Positions 38,228-55,453 of a DNA stretch of 64,000 nucleotides are shown here, in pieces. This DNA is from Monosporascus cannonballus (taxonomy: Eukaryota > Ascomycota > Sordariomycetes > Xylariales). The stretch lies in NCBI GenBank assembly GCA_004154925.1, contig QJNS01000184.1, forward strand, positions 62,001 through 126,000, written 5' to 3'. The position numbers and the translations under genes were made by a program. The notes under the pieces are model-generated. The model ran no database searches. It was not told where the DNA came from and saw only the letters and a program-made list of their open reading frames with translations. Every line of letters begins with the position of its first letter. Positions within the stretch are counted from its first letter, which is position 1.

Positions 38228-41200
38228 GACCCGAAAATTTATCATAGTGGCTTGAGGCTAATTACCCAAGGTTCGTTCCACTATGCTACAAAGATCCAGA
38301 TCTCTGGGATATGGCAACATGCACATGTAGGGAAAAGGCAGCCTCGCACGTTGTATTTGCTGGCCCACCTCCCTCCAGTTTGCTGTTCAAGCCACTCCCG
38401 GCAGAGACCGATATTTCCGATGCATATCTACGGCACGGATGAAGCCAAAGGAAGGTCTATTCCCGGCAAGGGTTTCTCAGGCAGCTGAACAGAGAAGGCT
38501 CATCATTATTAGTCTCATCCCTGTCATGTTCGGGCTCGGTAGGCTCTACTCGACGCTGAATAAATAAATTTGACTGAGGGCGGGGTTTCGGGAGATAGTT
38601 CGGGAGATACTAAAGCGATTAATAAATCCTATTTTTGACTTCGCTGACTCATCTTCAGCCCTATCATTTCCTCTGCAGCGCTTTGGGACCTCGCGGGTCG
38701 GCAATTTAGTAGGTGAATCACTAAGAACAGCCGCAGCTGAGTTGGGCCGGGCTTGCTACCCTTGCTGCCCATAAGCGCGTCTGACAAGCGCACACGAAAA
38801 ACCGTATCGGCCTTAAAGGCGTGACCGCATTCGGAATATAATATTTATGTCACGTCCTTGAGACCTTGCATCGGCTCATTTATCCCATCTGGCTCAAGCG
38901 GGTTGACTAAGCCTAGCACTGCCTGCACTACATCCAAGATAAAGTTGATGGCACGACTATGACCTTTGCGAGCAGCGTATGCTAGGTGAAGATTTTTCTG
39001 GTGCGGCAATCAATGGCAGGCGGCCTGAATCGGGATTGTGGGGTGACCATAGGCGATAAGAAGTGTCAGCACACAATCTTCAGATTAGGGGCTAACATAA
39101 TGGCCTAGGCACCACCATACTGGCGAAATGCTGACGAATACAGGATGACAGGAAATCGGATGGCTCCTGGCACCCGAAACCCATGTGACTGGTTCCTAAT
39201 AGTTTTCGCTGCACCAATCGTGCACGTGCCGTGCAGTTGTGACAGATCTAGATTGAAATAGTGGACGTGGGGAGAGTGCTACGAACCACTTACCGGTAGA
39301 TCCAAACGAGAGAGCAATTACGGCTACATACATACAGTATGCCGGCTTGGGAGGGTTAGCTAATAGTCTCAACTGATGACTGATCGCTGGTTGGGAAATG
39401 CGCACAAAAAAAGAATATGGAGAGAATGGCATGCTCCGAAATACCGAGAAGCCGAAAAGCACCAGTGCATATGTGCATTGCCAAGAAAATTCGAACTTCT
39501 GGTCAGAGGTCAAGATGATGAGATTGATTGACGGTTACATAACAATGGGTGGCTAGAACACGCTCTGGGCTGTGGCTTGTCTTCCAGCTTCTTTATTGTG
39601 GGAGTGCAATGCACGAAGGGAGACTCTGGCCGTTCTGGCCGCCTTGGGTCCATCATTATTGGCCTGTTGTAGTGCAGATGCGTCGATCGGCCAGGGCGCC
39701 CCAGGGTGGCCAGGGCGGGGATGCGTCGGACTCGTTCGGGTTTATGAATCCACGGTTTGAATACGGGAGACTCCAGTCGGCAGCCGGGGAAGACGGGAGC
39801 GACAGACAGAATTTTCTTGGTGATATTATACACGTTAATAATAGGCCATCTCTATTAGTAAGATGTTCTCGGTGATTGTACTATGTAAATTCAATTCGAT
39901 GCTACTACTAATTCAAGAGCACATGCGTTTTCCCACGACAAACACATGGGGGGGCATTTGGGTTCGTGGGCAATTCAGGTATCCAACATTTGGTACGCAC
40001 ATCATAACTTCATACCTACATATCGGCCCTCTTTGTGGATTGGCAATGGGGGTCTACTGAAAAGTTTCTCAGGGGTGTCACCCATGTCTGTACCAAATGG
40101 AGACTTGCATGTGGCCGACCGCCTAGCTCCGGATGTGACGCAAGAATAGTACAGAGTTACTTGACGGTCGCACCGTTCAAGCACAAGCCGGGGAATTACG
40201 TCACTCTCAACCCTTCCGCAGCCAGCGCGACAAGGGCCCGTTTGCAAGCTGTGTGTAATGGTCCCGACCCACCCCAGACGATCACATCGTACCAGACCTC
40301 AATTACACATCGATCACCAGACAAGGCCACTGTTGCACCAAGACACAGGCACATACGTCGAGACCCCCAAATCGTTCCTGGACGCAATGGAATTAACAGG
40401 GGAAGTGCGTTGCCTCATTTGCTAGCGGAGACGTGTATGGCCAAGATCCCAATAGATCTACTGCCCGGTTGACATTTTCGGGCGCTGGGACGGTGCGTAG
40501 CTGGTACTTCGAACATGTGGAAGCATCTTGAAAATGCACACCTACCGGAGCTTATGTATGCACCTAGTAGTAGCTCAACATGGAATGAAGCAGAAATGTC
40601 CGGTGGTTGCGTACTAGGTGACTTTCCACTTCCTTCGTAGACATCCATGCAGCTGCCGTACGTAGAGCCGCATTAGGACACAGTACTTTCTGTTAACCCC
40701 CTGCCTGATAATCCGGGGTATTCCAAATCACTACGGAGACGCAATAAACGTGGCGGCGCTTACCAGCGTCGTCGACAGGTAAAGAAAGGAGAGTAGCAAG
40801 ATTCATCATTCTTTATCAATACCCAGGTATTAATCGTAGCCAGAGTTGACAGAACAGAAACAAAGCAAGAGCCAGATAGATCTGGGTACTCTTGTCAACT
40901 CAAGGGCGTTAACTCCGACCACATGATCTCACAGTATTTGATATCATTCGGGTGGTAACGTCTAAGCGAGCTCCCTAAAAGGCATAAAGACGGCAGCCGA
41001 GGAAAGATGCCCTTGATGATAAATCGATTACTTAAGTGTTAAAGGCTGCCTACAAAAAAAAAACATTGAAGGATCTTTCGGCCGGTCAACTCCGGTTCCA
41101 GGTGCTTCTGTAACCTTTCGAGTGCCAAGAGTCCGGTACTTGGAATTATGGACACCTACGTACCAGGATTTAAACATGTAGTAAGTACCCAGATATCCAC

Positions 41201-41433
41201 CCACACCCCCAACATCCGCATACAGACATCCGCTAGAAACTGGTAATGTATTAAGTACTTACCAATCTAGGTACACATTCACTTGGTCTCGACCGACGTA
41301 ACCCTCAATGTCCCTATAAAGTTCCAAACCTTGCCACCATCACTCTCTCTCTTCCTCTCAATCCCCACACAAACCATACGTACCATTTCAAAGCAACGAA
41401 CAATTTCTATTCTAATCCAATACATCATACACA

Positions 41434-43521
41434 ATGATGCTTGGATACAACAACTACCCATCGAGAACGCATCACCTTCACAATCACTTTAGTCCAACTC
41501 GGAATCGTCAACAACTCGACGACAACAATAGCAACCTCACACACGACTATAGCGGCAGCTCGAGTTTCCATCCCACGACCCCGACGTCACAACAACAAAC
41601 TTTCGACGACAACGCGTTACGAGCAGCCGCCGCTTCGGCAATAGGGATCAACGGCCAGAGTCTGAACCAGGTGCCGGATCTGATGCCTTCGGAGTCTTGG
41701 ATGGTTCATGGTCAGCACACCGCGACAGCTGCGCAGCGCTTCGGCCATCAGCGCGAGTCTTCGCTGTCTTCTCTTGGATCTAATGGACCGGCGTCTCCTT
41801 ACAACCCGAACCTCTCCAATCCACAAATCGCCGTCACCGACTCGGGCAGCGATGGGTATCACGAGCTGAATTCGGGCGACGGTGCCTACTCGTACCGGCC
41901 TAGCAAGTCCATGGCTGACAATTTCTATACGAGCGCGTTGGCGAATTACAGCAGCAGGAATCGTCATCGGAATAGTGCGAACAATGGGCACACCGCCATA
42001 TTGGATATGGGTTTCCATGACGGCCTGCCAAACCTGTCGCCGTCGTCACCTGCGCAGCAGAAGTTGCGGAGCGACAGGGGCCTAGCACCAGCGCCCGAGT
42101 TGTCAGCCAGCGGTGGTTCGTCCACGGCATCGCATTCGGTTTCGGTGGCGAGTTCTGCTGCGGACGATGACTCACCCCACACGCCATCACTGCAGGAGCC
42201 TGAAGACCACGTTAGGAGACGAAAAAATGGTGAGATCTCTTCCTTCTCGATCCAACGTTACCTCGATGACGTTGTCGATGACCTTTGCTCACTCCCGTTC
42301 ACGGATGATGCAGGCCTTCTCAATCCCCCACCCAAACTGGACCGTACGTTGACGGACATCTATACCGACGAACTATACAACCCTAATTTCACATTTACCT
42401 CGGCATCTCCTCCTCAGACGGTAGCCATGTCCCCCACGAACGATATCTTCGCGCAGAGGCTCCAGGCGGCCAACAGCCACCACTTAAGTGCGGCCCAGTC
42501 GCCAGAATCTGGCATTTCGCGGGAGAGGTCGCCATTTCGCCAAGGTTCACCGTACGCGTCGACCGTCAACGACTTCTCCCAGATCGGGATGAACCAGGTT
42601 CGGCTCGGATCAGCGCAGCAGATGCGTGAGAAGAGAAAGGCCGAGCAGGATTCCAGGGAGATTCAGCAGCAGTTCGCGCGCAATGCGGCAAGACAGCAGG
42701 GAACGCCCAATACTATTTCTCCAAAGGACGCTGTTCTTGACTTCAACGACACAGACGATGCGTCTAACTTCCCCTTGTTCCCTCCGCAGGAGGCCAGCGC
42801 CTTCAACAATCTAAACTCGATGAATAACAACCACGACAACGACGCGGGACCTCAGCAGCAGTCAAACCAGCCGTTCCGTTCTATGGGTTCGGCGACGCCA
42901 GTCCAGAGTGCTTTCGACTTCTCCATGCCAGCAAACATTCAGATGCCGCAGCAGTATCCGTTCATCCCGCGGCCGCAGCAGGAACACCACCAACAACCGG
43001 CCACGCCGTCGAACTCGAACTTCTCGAGAGTGAGTTCGCCCGGGGCTAGCACCCCGGACTACGGCGACGGGTCCGTGCAGAAACCGTCGGGAACCAAGGC
43101 CGACGGGGGCACGTACACATGTACCTATCACGGATGTACATTACGGTTCGAGACGCCGGCGCTCTTGCAGAAGCACAAACGCGAAGGCCATCGACAAGCG
43201 AACGCGCTCAACGCATTGAGGGATAGCCCTGTGGGAGGCATGACTAGCGGTCTACTCAACAGTCAGGCGGGACCTCACAAATGCGAAAGGATTAACCCGA
43301 GCACCGGCAAGCCGTGTAATACGATATTTTCCAGGCCTTACGATCTAACACGACACGAGGACACGATTCACAACGCCCGCAAGCAAAAGGTGCGCTGCGA
43401 TCTCTGTACTGAAGAGAAGACGTTCAGCCGGGCAGATGCGCTTACCCGACACTACCGCGTCTGCCATCCCGACGTAGAGTTCCCCGGAAAACACCGGAGA
43501 CGGGGTGGTGGCATTTCCTGA
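41434..43521 (+). CDS. C2H2 zinc-finger transcription factor, Rpn4-like
   Basis: This intron-less 695-aa protein is probably nuclear. The first 540 residues are low-complexity, rich in Asn, Gln, Ser and Pro (for example HDNDAGPQQQSNQ), as in activation regions. Three zinc fingers sit at the C-terminus. Finger 1 is CTYHGCTLRFETPALLQKHKREGH at about 563-587, finger 2 is CERINPSTGKPCNTIF then SRPYDLTRHEDTIH at about 617-646, and finger 3 is CDLCTEEKTFSRADALTRH at about 655-678. A basic tail KHRRRGG follows. The long insert between the cysteines of finger 2 and the SRPYDLTRH/SRADALTRH pair resemble the fungal Rpn4 group, which controls proteasome genes. That specific assignment is from memory of the family and is tentative; the C2H2 call is firm. 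Confidence 0.85.
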   Translation: MMLGYNNYPSRTHHLHNHFSPTRNRQQLDDNNSNLTHDYSGSSSFHPTTPTSQQQTFDDNALRAAAASAIGINGQSLNQVPDLMPSESWMVHGQHTATAAQRFGHQRESSLSSLGSNGPASPYNPNLSNPQIAVTDSGSDGYHELNSGDGAYSYRPSKSMADNFYTSALANYSSRNRHRNSANNGHTAILDMGFHDGLPNLSPSSPAQQKLRSDRGLAPAPELSASGGSSTASHSVSVASSAADDDSPHTPSLQEPEDHVRRRKNGEISSFSIQRYLDDVVDDLCSLPFTDDAGLLNPPPKLDRTLTDIYTDELYNPNFTFTSASPPQTVAMSPTNDIFAQRLQAANSHHLSAAQSPESGISRERSPFRQGSPYASTVNDFSQIGMNQVRLGSAQQMREKRKAEQDSREIQQQFARNAARQQGTPNTISPKDAVLDFNDTDDASNFPLFPPQEASAFNNLNSMNNNHDNDAGPQQQSNQPFRSMGSATPVQSAFDFSMPANIQMPQQYPFIPRPQQEHHQQPATPSNSNFSRVSSPGASTPDYGDGSVQKPSGTKADGGTYTCTYHGCTLRFETPALLQKHKREGHRQANALNALRDSPVGGMTSGLLNSQAGPHKCERINPSTGKPCNTIFSRPYDLTRHEDTIHNARKQKVRCDLCTEEKTFSRADALTRHYRVCHPDVEFPGKHRRRGGGIS

Positions 43522-46104
43522 AGCGGTTCGATAGCATGTCATGGTCTACATACTGACATACCTTACCTACCCGGCTACGTTGCGTGACTCTTGGGGGGGT
43601 TGGTGTGGTGATGAGCAACGGGTGTGCAAGGACGAATCAATGGCATCTCGACACGAATGATGGCATTGCACATGCCAAGGCATTATCGCTGTATTCCAAG
43701 CGCGGGCCTGGTGGCAGGCTTGCATCAGGGATGATTGGGTTCCAGTGTGTATGACACGTTCTTGGGAGAAAGAGGGAGGTACCGTCTTAGTGGGGCCACT
43801 GCACGTGCCTGATGCACGCAAGCGCCCAAGAAGATGAAGAATCAAACCCCCAAAGAACGCGTTTTCCCAGGGTCTAACGTCAGTATGCAGGGTCCTGCGG
43901 GCTTTAACCCTCTTCTGGCATGGATCGGTCGACCAATATCGGGCTCTCACCCCGCTTTCGCTCATCACTTCTGTGAATCCAATTGGTAGCAAGTCAGGGC
44001 CCGATATTCATGACGTCACAAGGCCTCACATCTGCAATATCACCTGCATTGCAGGAAAAACCGAACGTTTGTCGATATCACCGAACCACACATACGCCCG
44101 GTCCGCCTACATCATAGCCAACTCTGCTGGTAATGGCTTGCATCATTGTTCATCACCCCACCTCTAATCTTGGTGCACACGGGGCCTCCCCCACCAGAAG
44201 CTGCTTCGTCGCTGCCGGATCAATTCCTCCTTCCAGGCCTTGACGCTATTCATGACCATCCACTTGGCATTAGGTTCTAGGCCGTGTGCATTATTCTACT
44301 ATGTACTTGTTCCTGGAATTCTGGCCTATACTTTATTTTCATCAATTGTCAATATGTTTTATTACCACTAGCGCCATCGTTATCGTCACCACCATCATCA
44401 TCGCTGTCGTCATTCCACCCACCCTTCCTCTGCCCTCGGCTTGACGTCTGCATATCCGTCATACAGCCGTCCTTGGGCCCCTTTATCGGACGGGGGTACG
44501 AAGTGGCTGCTCGTCGGCAGCATTCGCAGGCGTTATTTCTCCTCAATTGGCTTAGCTTCAAAATACTTGCCTCGATGTATACTGGCCGTCAATGCAACGT
44601 CCCGAGCACGGTTCAACTGGGAACCCAGCAGATTGTGGGATCCAACTATTCTCTAATGCCTTTCCTGTACCACTACGTTTCTTCGTGCATTTAGCGATAT
44701 TAGTGTGTATTCCTTCCGACTATTCTCCTTCCTTCTTTCTCACAGACTGTACGATATCAGCGCTGCATGGTGGGGCCCTTCTTAACGGGAAATGATAACA
44801 TTTACGATCGTATTGACGATTGAACGAAGACGAAAAGGGTTGGCTATAAAAAGGTCTCGGCTGTTTTCGTCATGAAGCGAAACTCAAAAAAGTCTTCCAG
44901 CGGTATAGATTGTACGATGAGCAGTGGGCGGGCATGGGGAAAAGATAGTCGGGAGCGATTCAGAATATAGATTACAACGGGTCACCTGCAAAGGGGTAAA
45001 ATAATAAATAACCTTATAATAAACTACCAAGGTCCGCGACGCTTTTGAGTTCCACCATCTTGCAAATGCGTAAGAGGGCCTCGTTAATGATGGTCAGCTC
45101 CTCTACCATTCTACCTACCTTGCAAGAGATACGTCGGTGTCTTGTGACCCTAGCTGCCTGCCGTCGACCATATCGCCACGTAACATGCAACAACATTCGG
45201 CAGGACTCACCGTTTTCCGGCGAGTACATGTCGTTAGCGATGTCAGGTCCGGGTAATCCAAACCGAAAACACCACCCTGAGTCGAAATGAAAAAAAGGCG
45301 GTGGGTCGAGAAAGCCGCGCTCGTCTCGCAGATAATCCGTGGCGGCGGCCGTTCTCCATTTTTGTAAACTCCAGATCGAGGGTCTCTCCTCTTCCCCCCC
45401 GTACGCATCCCGATTCGTATCTGGTGGCGCCTAAGGGCATTATTACGCGCTGCCCACCTGCCGAGGAGAGAGCAGAGACCGCCCCGCCCAGTACCGCTGC
45501 TGCTAGCTGGCGTCGCGGGCCCGCTGCTCTACGTGTATGTACGGTAGGTAGCTGGAGCAGGTAGGCCGCTGAAGAGGAGGTTACGCACCGGAATCGGGCC
45601 TTCAGACTGGCATGGGCGATTCATCATAAGTGTGGCGTGAAGGACGTGAAAGGAAAGCAAGGTGGGAACTGGCCGCGACCTCGTGGCGACGAGGATGGGA
45701 TTGCGACTCGTCCACGGAGAGTCGTAATGACATAGCGTTGATCAGGATCCACCGTAATCGCCACACGTTATCTCTATTTCATACGGTTAATGCAGGCCTA
45801 GCGGCATCGTAGACAGGCGAGACACCTCTAGTCACGGCTTCGTGGTAGTAATCTGATCATGGGGTTCGAGATTGTTGGGCTCGAATGGATGGATGACAGT
45901 TCATCTCCCCTTGCAACTAAAGGATATGAAACCTCACGTCTGCTAAGATCTACTCTAGTTGTCCTAATATAGCCCAGGCCAGATTCAGACCGTCCAAGGT
46001 AATAATTAGACGTCGCCGTTACTGTACGTACAATGCTTAAGCGCGAGCGGTCTACGACACAGGCATCGCTCTACGTGGTAGCGAACTTCCCGTGGGGGTG
46101 TTGT
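43522..46104. other. Convergent intergenic region
   Basis: This 2.6-kb stretch lies between the C2H2 gene (+) and AROM (-). Frames of 60-140 codons occur on both strands without domains. The 136-codon plus-strand frame at 44,284 is Ser/Pro-rich low-complexity and unconvincing. No RNA gene was recognised. Most is probably 3' UTR and spacer. Confidence 0.5.
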
Positions 46105-50946
<4,842 letters not shown>

Positions 50947-51511
50947 CTATTCCGTATGTCTACCTGAGTACCGCTGGTGCAAGTTATCTCTCCTTCTCCT
51001 CTCGTACGGCCGGGCGGGGAGGACTGATAACGACGTTGACGGTGCTGATGTTTGAGGAACAACTTCACCTCTATTCAAGAAGAGGATATAGTGGAACACG
51101 CGGCAGCTATGTAGGAGCGCAGGTCAGAGGAGCATGTCCGGGGAAAGAACCAAATCCAAACCCAGATCGACCGGTTATCACGGAAGAGGGCTCATATGAA
51201 GTCTGTGCCGCGGTGGTCAGACGTCCTGTAGGATTGCTACGGCCAGCATCACGATATCAAAGTTGTCGTGATGACGCCTAAAGACCCCAAGTCACTGCAA
51301 TGAATTTTTTGTCACTTAATTGGCCAATCAAGGGTGGGGTTTCCAGAGGGAAAGACTAGGGGGTCTGGAGGGTCCTCCGATTGCGGAGTGCTTGCGGATT
51401 AAACCACTTTAATGCTACTAGGCAGGTATATGCGAAAGTTGGAAATGAAGAGATTAAGCTGAGCTGTAAGAGCCCTAACTTACTCTACAGGGTATTACTG
51501 TACAAGGTATT

Positions 51512-51567
51512 CCCCTAGCCCGATTCGGCCGGCCGGCCGGCTATACCGGCCGGCTTTTGGCTAGGGG
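51512..51567. repeat. 56-bp interrupted palindrome with GGCC core
   Basis: CCCCTAGCC (51512-51520) and GGCTAGGGG (51559-51567) flank an inner pair, GGCCGGCCGGCCGG against CCGGCCGGC, separated by ctata. Outer and inner arms are both inverted, so the segment could form a long hairpin or cruciform. Confidence 0.8.
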
Positions 51568-51836
51568 GTAGCAGGACACAAGGTAAGGCAAGAATGAATA
51601 ATAATATCTTCATATTGAGGTGGCAAGGGACGTAGATGCTAATATATAATAATACCGCAAAAGCAATGTATTCAAGTTTACAGTTAACTTATGACGCGCT
51701 GCAAGAATACCTGTAGATACTAACATTAGATACGTTGATTAGGTAGTCATGGCAATCTTTCGCACGGCTGTGTCGAATTGGCTAAGTCCCGCCCAATTGG
51801 GGAAGTTCAAGCAGTACGCGATTGTAATGCGGTTAC

Positions 51837-52305
51837 CTAGCTCGGAGGGAGTAGAGAAAAGTTCTGGGGGAGTAGAACGAACGTGGCGCAGCAGCAAGCT
51901 CGGAGGGAGTAGAGAAAAGTTCTGGGGGAGTAGAACGAACGTGGCGCAGCAGCAAGCTCGGAGGGAGTAGAAAACGCCAAGCTTATTTTTTAAAAATTAA
52001 TCCGATTCGTCGCAATTGCTTAGCAAATACAGTTTAAAAAATTTATTAACTATGTAGCAACTGCGTAGCATATGTTTAACAAATGTATTTGAATAATTTA
52101 CTATTAACTATATAATAATTGTATAACATATGCTTAGCAAATCCTTTTTTTTTAAAAAAAAAATTCTTTATTATCAACTATGTAACATTTGCTCAGCAAA
52201 TGCTCTTACTAGACATTATAATTTTTTCCGACGCTTGGGCCGTCTAATTTTAATAAAGATGTGGCTGAGCTCCCCCGGAGCTTTTCTCTACTCCCTCCGA
52301 GCTAG
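51837..52305. mobile_element. MITE-like element with about 36-bp terminal inverted repeats
   Basis: The left end ctagctcggagggagtag continues through gagaaaagttctgggggag. The right end, read in reverse, is the same apart from a few changes near gctccgggggag (52,267-52,305). Termini read TAGCTCGG, suggesting insertion at TA as in Tc1/mariner-type elements. The left repeat is amplified as 58-bp tandem units starting at 51839, 51897 and 51955. The AT-rich core (51,975-52,230) has degenerate repeats of the type aactatgta...catttgct(c/t)agcaaat. There is no coding capacity. Confidence 0.7.
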
Positions 52306-53026
52306 AACCTGTTGTAATGCCCAACCAAATGCCTAGCCAATTATGTGTCGTGTCCGCATGTCATCGCCTTACGACGATCCCGACCTCGCGCAATATTATA
52401 AGAATGCTTCTCGTATTTGTCCCTTGGGCAAGGTCTTCTACCTATGCGTAAGATCTGCGCAGGGTATTTAAGTAGGAGTTGCGGTGACTGGCGAATTGTC
52501 ATGATTCCCAAAGTCCATGTCCACCAAAGTTACCGGCAGATGTCCGAGGGCACGGGGCTTAGCAATCATTTCTCCCCTGGGCGGATTGTTTTGCCTAACT
52601 CATCTGTAGTAGAGCTACCTATGTAACATTGGTTGCAATGCGAAATGTGGGTTCGCCAGCGAGCCGGGTCAGGTTAGAGTGAAGGGAACGCTTAGTGATG
52701 TCCATGAGCAGGGATCAGCTAACCCCTTCTCGACTATGGGTACTGTTCAGTGCCAGGTATTAATAATACCATCGCTCTCTATGACTCTCGTCCGATCCCC
52801 TATCCCGTCTGAGTTCTCGTTTCGGATGTGATCATTTCTCTTGCGTCGTGGAAGGCCATGTTCTGCTTGACACGACGACTAGCTTTATCGCGAGCTTAGC
52901 CTACCTTTCCTGCGTCCCTTGACGATTGGCGGTTCGAATACAGACAGGTTCGTTTCCCGGGTATCGCGTCGCCTGATATAACAAGCAGTCGCCAGTAGCA
53001 ACAAGTACAGGTCAAAGGTCTATAGG

Positions 53027-55453
53027 ATGTCTGGAGACGTGGAAGAAGCCGATTGCGAGAAGGCGCTTGAGGCCGAGCAAGAACCGTATTATGAACCCAT
53101 TCACCGCCGCTCTCGAGACGATGCACAGGAACCAACACGGACCAGTTCTAGGGTATCGGCGCGCCGGCCTTCCCTATCAACCCTCCCGCCTGTGGCTCGT
53201 GTGAGATCACAGAACGGCCATGGTTGTGCTGATTTAGAAGAGAGTGGTGGGCCGGAAGATATGCCCCCACAGGACCGTCCCGAGCTCGAAAAGGACTCTT
53301 TCGAAGTGTCATGGGATGGTGACGACGATCCGATGTGCCCTCGGAGCTTGCCGCTCTTCCAGAAGTGGACGATGGTGGTCATCGTCGGCATGGGTAGCTT
53401 CTGTGTGTAAGTCTTCCCAATGACAAGCCCCCTCCGCTGTCTCGTTGGCTTGAGCGGGTGCCTCCCTGACCTGCACTGACAACGGTGTCAGTACTGCCGG
53501 CAGTTCCATCTATACGGCTACTTACGCGCAAATGAACCCTGAATTTGGCATATCTGGTATTGTAGGGACTCTCGGCTTGTCGACGTTCGTGCTTGGCAGT
53601 AGGTTACTTTTGTCCCATGCGAAATTCCGAGCAGCCTGATACTCACGACCGCTACAGTTTCGCTTGGACCATTATTGATGAGCCCATTAAGCGAATTCTA
53701 CGGTCGGCGGCCTATCTACCTCGTTTCTTGGGGGATGTATGTTGTCTGGTTGATACCCTGTGCTGTTGCCCGGAATGCGGAGACCATGATTGTTGTAGGT
53801 ACCTCCTGGCACCTGGCCACGGGGATGGGATCCCACACCGCCCCTCAAAATCGCTGCTAACCGCAAGGGCTGTAGGCCCGGTTTCTTGACGGCTTTGCGG
53901 GAAGTGCCTTTCTTAGCGTTGCGGGAGGCACGGTCAGTGATGTTTTCAGGCGAGATCAGATTCAGGCTCCAATGGCTATCATATCCCTGAGCCCGTTCAT
54001 AGGCAAGTCTCATGTGTTTCGATTGCGCAGATCGAGCTAACCCACCACTAGGTCCTAGTATGGGGCCCCTATTAGGGGGGTTTATCAATTCCCATACGCA
54101 TTGGAGATGGACATATTATGTAAGTCCGCCGGTCTGGCGGTCTATGCCAGAATGGGGATGCACCAAGCCGAGCAGAGCTGCATAGTGTATTTGGGCCGAC
54201 TCCCCGTTATATGCTGTGCTCAGTACTGTCGTGTGTTTCGTCTAAAAGGATATTGCTGATATTCGGCTGGCGTAGACTATGCTGATATGGTCGTTCGTAC
54301 TATACGTCTTGATCATATTCTTCGCGCCAGAGACGTATCGTATGTTCCCGCCAGATCCCTAACTGCGCATCCCGGATGCTGACAACCTCGCAGATCCGAT
54401 TAAGCTCCGCGAGAAGGCGAGGGCTCTAAGGAAGGACACCGGTGATGATCGATGGAAGGCCCCTATGGAGAAATCGACGAAGTCCATCGCAAGAAAGGTC
54501 GGACTCTCCCTTCTTCGGCCTTTCCAGCTCTTGATCTTCGAGCCGATGTGCCTGCTTCTCTGCGTGTTTTCGGCCATTCTACTGGGCGTCCTCTACCTCT
54601 TCTTCGGGGCCTTTGGCGTCATTTTCGGGGACAATTACGGGTTCAACCTGTGGCAGACTGGACTATCCTTTCTCGGCATCCTCGTTGGCATGATAGTATG
54701 CTCTGCCACAGACCCTCTATGGCGGCTGGGCCATGTTCGATTGATACAACGAAACCACGGGGTACCTGAACCGGAATTCCGCCTACCACCCGCGATTGCC
54801 GGCGCTATCCTCGTACCCATCGGGCTCTTCTGGTTTGCCTGGACCACATATCCCCACGTCCATTGGATTATGCCCATTATCGGATCCGGCATATTCGCCG
54901 CCGGCGTAAGTGGAGCCCCCTTTGATCTGAATCCGTTGCTGGCCTCAGCCAATTGTTTTCCGCCATTATCCGGAGATGTTGCCCTCCCTTGGCGAGTTCG
55001 GAAAACAAAGCCCCTTTTCGTCCTCTGCACAGAGTCGCTAACATCGGTGCGGCCAGACTCTTCTCGTCTTTACTGGAATATTCACATTTCTTGGTAAGTT
55101 GCTATGGGGCGGCGCGGGAATAGCCTTCGTTACCATCTAGTTAAGGACTGACTCTGGAAATCCATAGTTGACGCATACCCGCTCTACGCCGCATCGGCCC
55201 TGGCAGCGAACAGCTTCGTACGGTGCGCATTTGCAGGCAAGTCGAGCATTTCGTATACCGGTAGGAGACTTATGGGCTAACTAGAACACACACAGCCGCC
55301 TTCCCGTTGTTCGGACTGCAGATGTATAATAGACTTGGTTACCAGTGGGCATCAAGCTTGCTCGCTTTCCTAACAATTGCGATGCTCCCGTTCCCGTATC
55401 TGTTTTTTCGACATGGGAAGCGATTGCGGAAACATAGTAGATTTGCGACTTGA
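53027..55453 (+). CDS. MFS transporter, DHA1 (drug/polyamine:H+ antiporter) type
   Basis: The product is a plasma-membrane antiporter of the DHA1 group that contains Tpo-like polyamine and multidrug exporters. Ten exons close in phase to 552 aa: 53027-53406, 53492-53598, 53658-53794, 53876-54002, 54052-54119, 54276-54339, 54394-54905, 55057-55093, 55168-55236 and 55296-55453. A hydrophilic N-terminus of about 115 residues precedes KWTMVVIVGMGSFCV. Family motifs are TAGSSIYTATYAQM, GPLLMSPLSEFYGRRPIYLVSW (loop 2-3 signature), ARFLDGFAGSAFLSVAGGTV, PSMGPLLGGFINSHTHWRWTYY and, near the end, VDAYPLYAASALAANSFVR with FPLFGLQMYNRLG. Two introns (54003-54051 and 55237-55295) begin GCAAGT instead of GT. 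The protein appears full length. Substrate is not predictable. Confidence 0.9.

Larger units (their letters stand above)
33795..41433. other. 7.6-kb region without a recognisable gene
   Basis: Base composition is like the gene island, not RIP-degraded. Frames are short (the longest is about 176 codons, minus strand, 36,192-36,722), overlap on both strands and contain no family motif. I found no consistent set of exons, no rRNA or tRNA, and no recognisable transposon. Two inverted-repeat structures are listed separately. Just before the C2H2 gene (41,280-41,430) the sequence is pyrimidine-rich and A/C-rich, like a promoter and 5' UTR. Confidence 0.5.

Noticed and set aside
38246..38290. Possible tRNA B-box (GGTTCGTTCC)
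   Set aside because: No matching A-box, acceptor stem or anticodon arm could be folded around it.
44284..44694. 136-codon plus-strand frame after the C2H2 gene
   Set aside because: Low-complexity Ser/Pro run and hydrophobic start with no family resemblance; likely chance in 3' flanking DNA.
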